Below, in pieces: positions 1-6,206 of a stretch of DNA of 34,744 bases. Every line of letters begins with the position of its first letter. Within the stretch, counting starts at the first letter, position 1. Position numbers and translations under genes: made by a program. Below the pieces are notes generated by a model, which saw only the letters and a program-made list of their open reading frames with translations, was not told where the DNA came from and made no database searches. Origin of the DNA: a virus; IMG/VR virus record IMGVR_UViG_3300032308_002617, positions 1-34,744 of that record. One strand, given 5' to 3'.

Positions 1-33
1 CAGAGTTTTAATAAAAGACAAGAATTAAAAACT

Positions 34-106
34 TGGAGATGACATGACTCGAACATGCAACCTTGACCTTGCAAAGGTCTTGCTCTACCAATTGAGCTAC
101 ATCCCC
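34..106 (-). tRNA. tRNA-Ala (anticodon TGC)
   Basis: Complete cloverleaf on the minus strand, 73 nt. The acceptor stem GGGGATG pairs with CATCTCC, the D stem is GCTC/GAGC, the anticodon loop TTTGCAA gives anticodon TGC, and the T arm has the normal loop TTCGAGT. The discriminator is A and no CCA is encoded. The 27:43 position is an A-A mismatch, so the anticodon stem has only four good pairs. It is the downstream end of a minus-strand tRNA cluster interrupted by an oppositely oriented HNH gene. Confidence 0.93.
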
Positions 107-206
107 TTGATATTATTTATCAAAAGTTTTAAATAGTAAATAATTTGCTTAAAAGTATTAATTTAGTATTTTTAAATATTTTTATTACTTTTGTATCAAT
201 TAAAGT

Positions 207-214
207 GTAAATAT
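207..214 (+). promoter_or_regulatory. TAAATA box before HNH gene
   Basis: GTAAATAT lies 4 nt before the ATG at 219. The same octamer occurs just before more than twenty other starts in this window and resembles the T4 late promoter core TATAAATA. At this distance the transcript would be leaderless or nearly so. Promoter activity is inferred. Confidence 0.45.
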
Positions 215-218
215 TAAT

Positions 219-845
219 ATGAAACAAAAAAAGTGTATCAATTGTAATCAATTATTTGACTGTATTCAATATGTAAATAATAAAAAAATTCATTGTTATT
301 CAAGAAAGTTTTGTTTTAAGTGTTCTCCTTTTAATTTGCACAATACTAGAAAAAATATTTCTAAGAGCAAAAGACCATCATATATTGATTCTTTATCTTT
401 AGAAGAATTTAAAAAAATTATTAAAGAATCTTTTTCTAGAAAAGAATTTTTTCGAAAAATAAACATGCTGGCTAGTGGGGCATCTTTTAAAATTTTAAAT
501 AGAAGAATAGAGCAAGATAATGTTGATATTTCTCATTTTAAAAAACCCCAAGAATTTAATGCGTTTAAAAATAAAATTCCATACGATAAGATTTTAATTA
601 AAAATTCTAAATATAATAGCACCACTTCTTTGAAACACAGGTTAATTAAAGATGGACTATTAAAATATTGTTGTGATGTTTGTAAAAATAATGGAAATCA
701 TATGGGTCATTCTTTATCTCTTCAATTAGATCATGTTAATGGAATTAGAAATGACAATAGATTAGAAAATTTGAGAATATTATGTCCTAATTGTCATAGT
801 CAAACCAAAACTTTTGGTAATAAAAAAAGAATTGGTAGGGAGTAA
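219..845 (+). CDS. HNH homing-type endonuclease
   Basis: 208-aa protein with an N-terminal Cys pair region (CINC near residue 6, then CFKC) that probably binds zinc. The C-terminal HNH nuclease core is LQLDHVNGIRNDNRLENL followed by LRILCPNCHSQT; the DH pair, the N of ENL and the final H of NCH are the metal and catalytic residues of this fold. A CDVCKNNGNHMG stretch supplies the usual CxxC in front of the core. It is monocistronic and opposite in direction to the flanking tRNAs. Its last four codons and stop run into the 3' end of tRNA-Val on the other strand, as if the gene inserted at that tRNA end. It is likely a selfish DNA endonuclease whose target may be the tRNA region; the target is not shown by the sequence. 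Confidence 0.88.
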   Translation: MKQKKCINCNQLFDCIQYVNNKKIHCYSRKFCFKCSPFNLHNTRKNISKSKRPSYIDSLSLEEFKKIIKESFSRKEFFRKINMLASGASFKILNRRIEQDNVDISHFKKPQEFNAFKNKIPYDKILIKNSKYNSTTSLKHRLIKDGLLKYCCDVCKNNGNHMGHSLSLQLDHVNGIRNDNRLENLRILCPNCHSQTKTFGNKKRIGRE

Positions 846-906
846 TGGAGTCGAACCATTCACCTACGGATGTAAACCGTATGTTTTACCGATAAACTAA
901 CTCCCC
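833..906 (-). tRNA. tRNA-Val (anticodon TAC), CCA encoded
   Basis: Acceptor GGGGAGT pairs with ACTCCCT, giving a G-U at 1:72. The D stem is GTTT/AAAC, the anticodon stem/loop is TACGG-TTTACAT-CCGTA (anticodon TAC), and the T loop is TTCGACT. Discriminator A is followed by genome-encoded CCA at 833-835. The 3' acceptor strand overlaps the stop codon end of the HNH gene on the other strand. Confidence 0.92.
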
Positions 907-908
907 AT

Positions 909-995
909 TGCACCTGTAGGGAATTGAACCCTAACCTAGCCTTTATCAAAGGAAACGGGTATAAGCCGTCTTGCTCTACCGTGAGCTACAGGTGC
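909..995 (-). tRNA. Class II tRNA with apparent anticodon TAT
   Basis: 87-nt tRNA with a long variable arm: acceptor GCACCTG/CAGGTGC, D stem GCTC/GAGC, anticodon arm GACGG-CTTATAC-CCGTT, variable stem CCTTT-GATA-AAGG, T arm TAGGG-TTCAATT-CCCTA, discriminator A. Long variable arms belong to Leu, Ser and (in bacteria) Tyr tRNAs, yet the anticodon reads UAU, an Ile (AUA) anticodon. Leucine identity (A73, long arm) with a changed anticodon is the simplest reading. A true Ile(TAT) or a decayed tRNA are alternatives. There is one extra A between the D stem and anticodon stem. Confidence 0.75.
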
Positions 996-1002
996 TAAAA
1001 TG

Positions 1003-1085
1003 TGGGTAAGGAAGGATTCGAACCTACTAAGCCAATGGCGTCAAATTTACAGTCTGAAGTAACTCTCCAACGTTACCGCTTACCC
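1003..1085 (-). tRNA. tRNA-Tyr (anticodon GTA)
   Basis: 83-nt class II tRNA. Acceptor GGGTAAG pairs with CTTACCC, the anticodon arm is TCAGA-CTGTAAA-TTTGA (anticodon GTA), a long variable arm follows, and the T loop is TTCGAAT. Discriminator A; CCA is not encoded. A plus-strand open frame over this gene is only a tRNA shadow. Confidence 0.92.
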
Positions 1086-1089
1086 AAAA

Positions 1090-1160
1090 CTGCCCCCCTA
1101 CGATTTGAACGTAGAAAAAATCCTCCAAAGGGATCCGTGATACCATTTCACCAGAGGGCA
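1090..1160 (-). tRNA. tRNA-Gln (anticodon TTG)
   Basis: 71-nt tRNA with acceptor TGCCCTC/GGGGGCA, D stem GTGA/TCAC, anticodon arm GATCC-CTTTGGA-GGATT (anticodon TTG) and T arm CTACG-TTCAAAT-CGTAG. U1-A72 and discriminator G are typical of Gln tRNAs. It sits only 4 nt upstream of tRNA-Tyr, so both come from one precursor. Confidence 0.9.
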
Positions 1161-1208
1161 AATCATGCTATAATTATGCCACATTTACAAAAAGATACAA
1201 GTCTTTTT

Positions 1209-1216
1209 GTAAATAT
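1209..1216 (+). promoter_or_regulatory. TAAATA box before 1223 gene
   Basis: GTAAATAT, 6 nt before the ATG at 1223. It is the same late-promoter-like octamer seen before many leader-bearing genes here. Activity inferred. Confidence 0.45.
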
Positions 1217-1222
1217 TAAATA

Positions 1223-1585
1223 ATGAATAAAAAAGATTTAAATATGTTATCCGAAGCTTATCAAAAAGTTTTAAAAGAGGAATTTCCTGATTGGGATATG
1301 AAAATGTCAACGGGAATGAATTTAGATAAATTTGATCAATCTAATTTCTATACAACAGAAGATGATCGTGAGGAAGAAAACGATTCTTTCTATAATCAAG
1401 CCAAAGAAGCTATAAGATCTAGTATTTCTGGCATTACACAACAAATTCAAAAAGACGCAGCAAACAAAAATCTTGATCCTAGACAAATGGAAAGATTTTT
1501 AAAGGAATTTCAAAATCAAATTAATTTAGATATAGAAGCTGCACAACAAAAATTAAAAGATTCTTATATAAAATTTAATCGTTAA
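1223..1585 (+). CDS. Leader-bearing small protein (KDQ class)
   Basis: 120-aa acidic, Gln/Asn-rich helical protein of unknown function. Its N terminus, MNKKDLNMLSEAYQKVLKEE, matches the module found on at least six other proteins in this window (consensus KDQxxLExxYxxVLxE). The remainder (EDDREEE, then long predicted helices rich in Q and K) has no fold I recognise. The start is set by the TAAATA box immediately upstream. The gene ends four bases inside a convergent minus-strand gene. A virion-packaged or prohead-core role is inferred from the shared leader only. Confidence 0.8.
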   Translation: MNKKDLNMLSEAYQKVLKEEFPDWDMKMSTGMNLDKFDQSNFYTTEDDREEENDSFYNQAKEAIRSSISGITQQIQKDAANKNLDPRQMERFLKEFQNQINLDIEAAQQKLKDSYIKFNR

Positions 1586-1779
1586 TTTTTCTTTTTTCTA
1601 TTTTTAATCCACTGAGTTTTAAACCTAATTGTCCAATCAATCACTGCTCTTGCGAACCCGATATCATATCCTGCTTTTTCTGATTCATACCACTTGTGCT
1701 TCATGACTTCTTCTCTCATTGCCAAGAATTCTTTGTATAAAGAAGTATTTGTCACGTTCACTATATTCATATTTATCAT
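1582..1779 (-). CDS. Small conserved WxSEKAGxDIG protein
   Basis: 65-aa protein whose central part, KHKWYESEKAGYDIGFARAV, followed by DWTIRFKTQWIKNRKKK, reminds me of a short motif (W-x-S-E-K-A-G-x-D-I-G ... DW) seen in small bacterial proteins of unknown function. I cannot name the family. Met1 (1779) or Met4 (1770) may be the start; no Shine-Dalgarno sequence is visible before either. It is convergent with the gene at 1223 and divergent from the gene at 1815. Confidence 0.65.
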   Translation of the reverse strand: MINMNIVNVTNTSLYKEFLAMREEVMKHKWYESEKAGYDIGFARAVIDWTIRFKTQWIKNRKKKN

Positions 1780-1814
1780 ATTAAATTGATTAAATTTGAA
1801 GTAAATATAACATA

Positions 1815-2147
1815 ATGAAAAGTAAAGATCAAGTTTTATTAGAAAAAATTTATAACGAAGATATTTCGAATCCTTCTGTTATGTCTAGCTATCAAAATTT
1901 TCGCTTTGAAGAAGCTGATAAATTAGATGTACTTATATCCAATTTTTTATACGAATTTGTTGATAAAGCATTAAAAAATCCTGATGTGTTAAAACATTTT
2001 TCCGAAAAATATTCACTATCTCCAGAAGATTTAGACCAAAAATATATGTTAATTCAAAGACTTTTATTTGATTTTGCAAAAGAATCTACATTCGTAGATA
2101 TGAGTGCATCAATACAAGATAAAATCGCACAAAAGTTTGCAAAATAA
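1815..2147 (+). CDS. Leader-bearing small protein (KDQ class)
   Basis: 110-aa acidic helical protein starting MKSKDQVLLEKIYNED. The first ten residues are identical to those of the next gene (2147), although the two proteins then diverge. LLE at residues 8-10 fits the (L/I)xE consensus cut by T4-type prohead proteases. GTAAATAT at 1801-1808 lies 6 nt before the ATG. The stop overlaps the next start as TAATG. Function unknown; a capsid-targeted protein is inferred from the leader. Confidence 0.82.
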   Translation: MKSKDQVLLEKIYNEDISNPSVMSSYQNFRFEEADKLDVLISNFLYEFVDKALKNPDVLKHFSEKYSLSPEDLDQKYMLIQRLLFDFAKESTFVDMSASIQDKIAQKFAK

Positions 2148-2488
2148 TGAAAAGCAAAGATCAAGTTTTATTAGAACAAGCTTATAAAAAAGTTTTGAAT
2201 GAACAAGAAAAGCAACTTAGTAAATTTGTATCAAATGATATTGCTAAAGTTGTATCAAAATTAGATTTTGAAAAACTTGATAATGAAGATTTTGTAAAAA
2301 TTGCTTTAAAAAATCCCGCAATCATAGATCATATGCGAGATTGGATTTTTCAATTAGTAGATAGTGGAATATACGGAGACGATCCAACTGATGATGATGT
2401 TAGAGCATTGTCGCCTGAAATAGTTGTGAGATTTGTGAAAAACGAAATTGGTGGTAATTTGGCTGACTATTTTTCTTTATTACGTTAA
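2147..2488 (+). CDS. Leader-bearing small protein (KDQ class)
   Basis: 113 aa, starting MKSKDQVLLEQAYKKVLNEQ, the fullest version of the leader: LLE at 8-10 and LNE near 17-19 are both (L/I)xE sites. The body is acidic and helical with DDPTDDDVRAL near the C-terminal third; no recognised domain. It is translationally coupled to the preceding gene by a TAATG overlap. The pair shares leader codons almost exactly (AAAGATCAAGTTTTATTAGA in both), so the leader was probably duplicated or exchanged at DNA level. Confidence 0.82.
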   Translation: MKSKDQVLLEQAYKKVLNEQEKQLSKFVSNDIAKVVSKLDFEKLDNEDFVKIALKNPAIIDHMRDWIFQLVDSGIYGDDPTDDDVRALSPEIVVRFVKNEIGGNLADYFSLLR

Positions 2489-3498
2489 ATATTCGTTTGA
2501 TCACCAGAGAAAATAATATCATTTGGCTTTAATCCATTGATATTCCTGTTAACTAATTCTTTTTTAAGAATATCTTTTAATTTATCAAAAGAATTAGTTT
2601 CCAAAGATGTTTCGTAAAAATTATTGATTCTGAAGATTCCAACCTTTTCAAACACATCACATTTATTGATGATTACTTTGGTTGAACCTGAAAGATTAAT
2701 AGCATTGTTTAATCTTCCAAAGTTTAACCAATTTACAATTCGCTTTCTACCTGTCGTAGATCCAAACTCTCCCCCAAGTTCAATTAGTTGATTGAGTTTT
2801 GCATCATTCCAAAGACATTCTGGAAACAAAGGATCGACTCCACTTTTGGTATCATAAATTTTTGCCACACCGATAATGTCACGAATTTTCTTTGGAGAAA
2901 ACCCAAGAGAACAAGCATTGTGAGGAAATGTTTCAGAGCTTGTCACAAAAGGATAATCACCATAATTGATATCCAACCAAATACTTTGAGCACCTTCACA
3001 AAGAATTTTTCCTTCTAATTTTCCATCCCAAATAAAATCTTTTAATGGGTTAAAGTTAAGATATTTGACTTGGATGCCAACACGATTTGCTTTATCTGCA
3101 TAACAAGGAGCAATACCTTGACCAGTAGTTCCAAGTTTGGGTTTTAGATGTTTCAGATCATATTCAATATGTGCATCTGTAATGACATGAACATTTGGAT
3201 GAACTTTTACCAAAGATGTATCGAATCCGTTTTCTTTTAGATATTCAATTTCTTTGAGAAACTTATCGACATTCAAAACACAGTTTGGACCGATAACAGA
3301 TTTTTTTCCGTGAAAAACACCAGAAGGAATCAAATGGGTTTTATATTTTTTACCATCCAAATAAACAGTATGTCCAGCATTTGGTCCACCATTCCAACGA
3401 CAGACCATATCATAGTCTTTCGCCATCGCACTTGAAATTTTACCCTTGCCTTCATCACCCCAAGCAAGACCAACGATAACATCAACGTGTTTAATCAT
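2485..3498 (-). CDS. purA: Adenylosuccinate synthetase (PurA), short form
   Basis: 337 aa, shorter than usual bacterial PurA (about 430 aa) and closer to archaeal and phage members. The family reaction is IMP + aspartate + GTP to adenylosuccinate, the first committed step to AMP. Visible motifs: GLAWGDEGKGK (catalytic Asp15), NGGPNAGHT (His43), TTGQGI, TTGRKR near 245, and the guanine-binding INKCDVF near 278. Phage PurZ enzymes that make 2-aminoadenine have Ser in place of this Asp (GSEGKG); here Asp is kept, favouring IMP as substrate. It overlaps the upstream small gene by ATGA and therefore belongs to a three-gene minus-strand unit. It pairs functionally with GuaC at 29035. Confidence 0.93.
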   Translation of the reverse strand: MIKHVDVIVGLAWGDEGKGKISSAMAKDYDMVCRWNGGPNAGHTVYLDGKKYKTHLIPSGVFHGKKSVIGPNCVLNVDKFLKEIEYLKENGFDTSLVKVHPNVHVITDAHIEYDLKHLKPKLGTTGQGIAPCYADKANRVGIQVKYLNFNPLKDFIWDGKLEGKILCEGAQSIWLDINYGDYPFVTSSETFPHNACSLGFSPKKIRDIIGVAKIYDTKSGVDPLFPECLWNDAKLNQLIELGGEFGSTTGRKRIVNWLNFGRLNNAINLSGSTKVIINKCDVFEKVGIFRINNFYETSLETNSFDKLKDILKKELVNRNINGLKPNDIIFSGDQTNI

Positions 3499-3640
3499 TG
3501 CTCAAAAAATCATTAGGAACCCAAATGTTTTGAGGAAGGTTTTCGTCATAATAACAGATATATGTTTGTGTATCTGTTACATCTAAAATTGAATGAAGTT
3601 CTACTTTAGTTTCATCTGGAAAAGTACAATATTTTTTCAT
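3491..3640 (-). CDS. Small protein upstream of purA
   Basis: 49 aa if started at the ATG at 3640 (MKKYCTFPDETKVELHSI), chosen because a promoter-like repeat (3648-3676) ends just before it; an in-frame upstream ATG at 3676 would run through that promoter. It looks like a small beta-rich domain (DETKVEL, TYICYYDE, IWVPNDF) with no name I can support. Its stop overlaps the purA start (ATGA), so the two are probably co-translated. Confidence 0.65.
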   Translation of the reverse strand: MKKYCTFPDETKVELHSILDVTDTQTYICYYDENLPQNIWVPNDFLSND

Positions 3641-3645
3641 TGTTT

Positions 3646-3987
3646 TTATTTTATCACGATTTGGTTTTTTGTCCAATTAAAAATCATATTTTTAATATAC
3701 ATCATACATTCAATACCTGATTGTGTTTTAATTTGAATTCTTTTATAATTTTCACCTTCCCACTTATCAACTAAATCAATTAATCTGTCTGGAATATCAA
3801 CAATTTGACCCTTTATCGACTGACCTTTTGATGGAATTGCTATTTTATAAATTTGATTATTTAAAATGAGATTTTCGGTTTTATAATTTTTTACTGTTTC
3901 TATTTCTTTTTCAGTTTTAAATAAAATATTAAATTCTTCTAATTGAATATTTTTTTTTCGAAGAGTTCCATAAGAAAATATTTTCAT
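3646..3987 (-). CDS. Gamma-glutamylcyclotransferase-like (AIG2/GGCT) protein
   Basis: 113 aa. The opening MKIFSYGTLRKKNIQ carries the FxYGTLR signature of the GGCT/AIG2-like fold. The second half, KGQIVDIP then DLVDKWEGENYKRIQI, matches the family's second half, in which a Glu around EG..Y.R is the catalytic acid. Characterised members cleave gamma-glutamyl amines or peptides to 5-oxoproline; the substrate here is unknown. It is the first gene of the minus-strand unit AIG2-like / 49-aa protein / purA. The ATG lies about 7 nt from the -10 of a sigma70-like promoter, so it is probably an early gene. Confidence 0.8.
   Translation of the reverse strand: MKIFSYGTLRKKNIQLEEFNILFKTEKEIETVKNYKTENLILNNQIYKIAIPSKGQSIKGQIVDIPDRLIDLVDKWEGENYKRIQIKTQSGIECMMYIKNMIFNWTKNQIVIK
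3648..3676 (-). promoter_or_regulatory. Sigma70-like promoter, copy 1
   Basis: On the minus strand: -35 TTGGAC, 17-nt spacer, -10 TAAAAT, then about 7 nt to the ATG at 3640, so the mRNA would be essentially leaderless. It is embedded in the 3' end of the upstream gene. A near-identical copy with the same 17-nt spacing is at 3994-4022. Confidence 0.5.
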
Positions 3988-3993
3988 TTTTTT

Positions 3994-4022
3994 ATTTTAT
4001 TACAATTTGATTTTTTGTCCAA
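3994..4022 (-). promoter_or_regulatory. Sigma70-like promoter, copy 2
   Basis: TTGGAC, 17-nt spacer, TAAAAT on the minus strand, with the start codon of the AIG2-like gene about 7 nt beyond the -10. About 40 bp around it match the copy at 3648-3676, pointing to a local duplication of the gene end plus promoter. Confidence 0.5.
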
Positions 4023-4040
4023 TCAGAAATAAGTATTAAA

Positions 4041-4535
4041 GTGATTGATATTATAAAATTAATTCAAGAAGAGGTTGAAGACCCCAAAACTGTAAATATT
4101 ACTATTAAAATTCATTCCGTAAAAATACCCTTTAAAGTATTAAGGGATAACTGGATGAAACACAATCCCGACAGTGTAAAAAAAGGAGACGTTGTTGTTT
4201 ATCCAGCAGCAGTCGATAATTTAATTTGGTATCGCTTAAACGATCTTAAAAAAATGATAATACCAATGGATATAGGAGAATATTCTGTGGTACTTGCTAG
4301 GGCTAGATTTGAAGGAAAGGATAAACTTGAACTTTTAAAAGAAATAATTAATTCTAAATTAATAGAGTTTTTTGTTCAAGATGTTAAAGATTTAGCAAAA
4401 GGTGAAATTGGTAGTGGTCATGGTAACATTCGTGCAATTGCAAGATCTTACAAAAAAAAGGATATATTAATTCTTCCAGATCATGAAAAATTTAAATTTA
4501 ATTTTGATATTACATATATAAAAGAAATAAAATGA
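4041..4535 (+). CDS. Uncharacterised protein, GTG start
   Basis: 164 aa with GTG start (reads as MIDIIKLIQEEVEDPKTVN); no closer ATG is available and a TAAGTATT box sits just upstream. The N-terminal IIKLIQEEVED is a weak match to the leader modules on neighbouring proteins. The body is mixed alpha/beta with several Lys-rich strands (RSYKKKDILILPDHEKF) and no motif I recognise. Its stop overlaps the next start (ATGA), coupling it to the M14 peptidase and suggesting the two act together. Confidence 0.75.
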   Translation: MIDIIKLIQEEVEDPKTVNITIKIHSVKIPFKVLRDNWMKHNPDSVKKGDVVVYPAAVDNLIWYRLNDLKKMIIPMDIGEYSVVLARARFEGKDKLELLKEIINSKLIEFFVQDVKDLAKGEIGSGHGNIRAIARSYKKKDILILPDHEKFKFNFDITYIKEIK

Positions 4536-5098
4536 AATTCGATGCTTTAGTAGAAAATCTTTTAAATCCAAACGTTTTTGTGATTGTTAGTGGGTTGCAT
4601 GGTGATGAACCTGCTGGAAATACTGCTGCAAACTATTTTAAAAATCTCCCAAACGTCAAAGTTTATTCTAATTTAAATAAAACTAAGAAAAGAAGATTGA
4701 ATGGAAAAGATCCCAATCGTCATTTTGACACTGATGATAAAAACGATTTACAAGACAGACTTCTTTCTAAAATAGAAAAACTGAATCCAACACTTGTTAT
4801 TTCTTTACACGAAGATGATGAAGTAGATGGAGTTTATGCTTATTGTTCTCCAGAAATTGAAGACAAGGTAAAAGGTGCTTTAATGAAAAGTAAAATCCAA
4901 CTGGCAGTAAAAGCACATGGGGATGTTACAGATCAAGGTGTTATTTCAAATGGTCAGCAACCATATAAGGGAACTTTAGAACGTGCATTGAGAAGAAGAA
5001 ACATTCCATATTGCACACTGGAAACTCCTTGTGCTGATGAAGAATTTGAAACAAGAGCAAAAACTCTTATTTCTATTGTTAGTGATTTAATTGTATAA
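4532..5098 (+). CDS. M14-type zinc peptidase/deacylase with leader
   Basis: 188 aa. After the leader MKFDALVENLL the protein has the M14/AstE-AspA fold signature: SGLHGDEPAG (zinc ligands His23 and Glu26), KDPNRHF (Asn62-Arg63 substrate clamp), SLHEDDE (third zinc ligand His93) and LETP (catalytic Glu164 position). Family members are zinc carboxypeptidases or N-acyl-amino-acid deacylases; in a phage, cleavage of peptidoglycan peptides is plausible but inferred. LVE at residues 6-8 is a prohead-protease-like site. If it is packaged and processed, the mature enzyme would begin just before its first beta strand, at NLLNPNVFVIVSG. Confidence 0.85.
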   Translation: MKFDALVENLLNPNVFVIVSGLHGDEPAGNTAANYFKNLPNVKVYSNLNKTKKRRLNGKDPNRHFDTDDKNDLQDRLLSKIEKLNPTLVISLHEDDEVDGVYAYCSPEIEDKVKGALMKSKIQLAVKAHGDVTDQGVISNGQQPYKGTLERALRRRNIPYCTLETPCADEEFETRAKTLISIVSDLIV

Positions 5099-5101
5099 AT
5101 A
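5094..5101 (+). promoter_or_regulatory. TATAAATA late-promoter-like box
   Basis: Exact T4 late-promoter core TATAAATA, overlapping the stop codon of the peptidase gene and 5 nt before the ATG at 5107. This is the best single match in the window to the T4 consensus. Activity inferred. Confidence 0.6.
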
Positions 5102-5106
5102 TTATT

Positions 5107-5358
5107 ATGGCGAAAAAAGACCAAAACAGTTTAGAAAAATTATATGAAACAGTTGCTTCTTGTTGCGACTCAAATAAAAAAAATTCTATATCACCTAAAG
5201 AAATTAGATTAAGAATGACCATTTCAGCAAATGCTGAAGAAATAAAAGAATATTCTAATGCTATTAATCACCCAAGTTCCATATCTATGCTCTGTCAAGC
5301 TATGGAAAATATAAACAGAGTTTATAAAGAACTTTTAGATAGTTGTAATCAAAAATAA
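5107..5358 (+). CDS. Leader-bearing small protein (KDQ class)
   Basis: 83 aa starting MAKKDQNSLEKLYETVAS, a KDQ-class leader with SLEKLY in place of LLEKIY. The rest is helical (ISPKEIRLRMTISANAEEIK, then SMLCQAMENINRVYKELL) with four cysteines, two of them adjacent (CC). No recognised domain. It is expressed from the TATAAATA box immediately upstream; the next gene is convergent, 6 nt away. Confidence 0.8.
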   Translation: MAKKDQNSLEKLYETVASCCDSNKKNSISPKEIRLRMTISANAEEIKEYSNAINHPSSISMLCQAMENINRVYKELLDSCNQK

Positions 5359-5364
5359 TTTAAG

Positions 5365-5484
5365 TTAATAGATAAAAAGATATTTGTCTGCTTTTTCTGA
5401 ATCGCCCATAGATTTTGTGCTATAACATCCAGAAACAAGTAAACAAATACTAACAAAGATAATAGTATATAATAGTTTTTTCAC
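5365..5484 (-). CDS. Small lipoprotein
   Basis: About 39 aa from the GTG at 5484: a KKLLYTIIFVSICLLVSGC signal with lipobox LVSGC, then a short polar tail (STKSMGDSEKADKYLFIY). It should be exported, cut before the Cys and lipidated. Any extension further upstream reads through tRNA-Asn and is a shadow, so the start must lie near 5484, though no ribosome site is visible. The size resembles Rz1-type spanin lipoproteins, but there is no adjacent Rz partner, so I give no function. It may be read from the tRNA/ncRNA transcript. Confidence 0.6.
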   Translation of the reverse strand: MKKLLYTIIFVSICLLVSGCYSTKSMGDSEKADKYLFIY

Positions 5485-5495
5485 AATAATAATTA

Positions 5496-5567
5496 CTGAT
5501 GCGGTAGGACTCGAACCTACAACAGCCTGGTTAACAGCCAAGTGCTCTACCATTGAGCTACGCATCA
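5496..5567 (-). tRNA. tRNA-Asn (anticodon GTT)
   Basis: 72-nt cloverleaf: acceptor TGATGCG/CGCATCA, D stem GCTC/GAGC, anticodon arm CTTGG-CTGTTAA-CCAGG (anticodon GTT), T arm GTAGG-TTCGAGT-CCTAC, discriminator G, no CCA. Its 5' end directly follows the 3' end of the large structured RNA, so RNase P cleavage of a joint precursor would define both ends. Confidence 0.94.
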
Positions 5568-5568
5568 A

Positions 5569-6165
5569 AAAATTCGGCTGTCTTTACATACCATCATTTT
5601 CCTTTCGGGTTTTCCCTTTCGGAATCAAGTACGGACTCTCTATCCTTTCGGACGGTCAACTTACGCACACCGTATGCGGGTCATGGCAACCATCCCCCTT
5701 ATTACTGGAACGACCAGCTTCATCTCATCAGTGGGTTCTGACTAGAATCTCGTTAGGATTCTCGGATTTTTAAAAATTGGTGTTTTTGTCGCAAACAGGA
5801 CCAGACTGATGTTTAAGTTGCGCCTTAAACTGCTGGCTTCTGGTTAGCAATAAGCCAACAACAGAAGAACACAGAACCTTTACCCCTTTCGGGACAAGGG
5901 TTTTAGCCTATATAGCTTTGGTTAACCCAGAACCTACACTCTTCTTTTTCAACCCCGACTTATGCAGTGCTTATCCCACTATGGAGACTCTATATGTCTG
6001 ATCAGAACACGGACACGTATCCGTTATATAGAGAGGTAGAGTTGCATACCTTTTTATAAACCAATCCATTTATTGCAGAGTTGTTAATTGGTTAAACCTA
6101 TCTCTGACCTGATGGGTTTCGCATCAGGATTTTTAGTGCTGGTTCGACTAGCCAGCACTAAACTT
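5569..6165 (-). ncRNA. Large structured RNA (ROOL/GOLLD-like)
   Basis: About 600 nt without a credible gene, higher in GC than the surroundings, running straight into tRNA-Asn. Read on the minus strand it contains several GAAA tetraloop hairpins (UCC-GAAA-GGA, UUCC-GAAA-GG, CCC-GAAA-GGG), consistent with a minus-strand RNA. Long helices: 6132-6142/6152-6162 (11 bp), 6108-6114/6122-6128 (7 bp), and 5988-5995/6026-6033 (8 bp) enclosing 6009-6013/6020-6024 and the palindrome at 5997-6006. Size, phage context and tRNA adjacency match the ROOL and GOLLD classes of ornate phage RNAs, which assemble into symmetric RNA cages. Class membership is inferred; I could not test a covariance model. The exact 5' end is uncertain. 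Confidence 0.7.
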
Positions 6166-6206
6166 TTAAATTTTTCAAAGAACTATATCTAATTTACCAG
6201 ATATAT

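Noticed and set aside
1002-1223. Open frame starting GKEGFEPTKP across 1003-1160
   Set aside because: It is the complement of tRNA-Tyr and tRNA-Gln; GKEGFEPT-type peptides are typical tRNA shadows.
2485-3498. PurZ (2-aminoadenine pathway) instead of PurA
   Set aside because: The GDEGKGK loop keeps Asp where PurZ has Ser; no MazZ or DatZ gene is visible in this window.
5485-5568. N-terminal extension of the lipoprotein frame through 5568
   Set aside because: The extra residues (RSSMVEHLAVNQAVVGSSPT) are the translated tRNA-Asn; the lipoprotein must begin near 5484.
5553-5741. Plus-strand frame inside the structured RNA
   Set aside because: No start signal, no recognisable protein, and the region has the helices and composition of RNA.
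5701-5760. Hammerhead ribozyme (CTGATGAGATGAA on the minus strand)
   Set aside because: The CUGAUGA box is present but the second strand is GAAG and stem II would be one base pair; the core is incomplete.
5569-6165. Group I intron
   Set aside because: A segment AGGATAGAGAGTCCG looks like an S element, but no matching R element or split gene is found; tRNA-Asn is intact.
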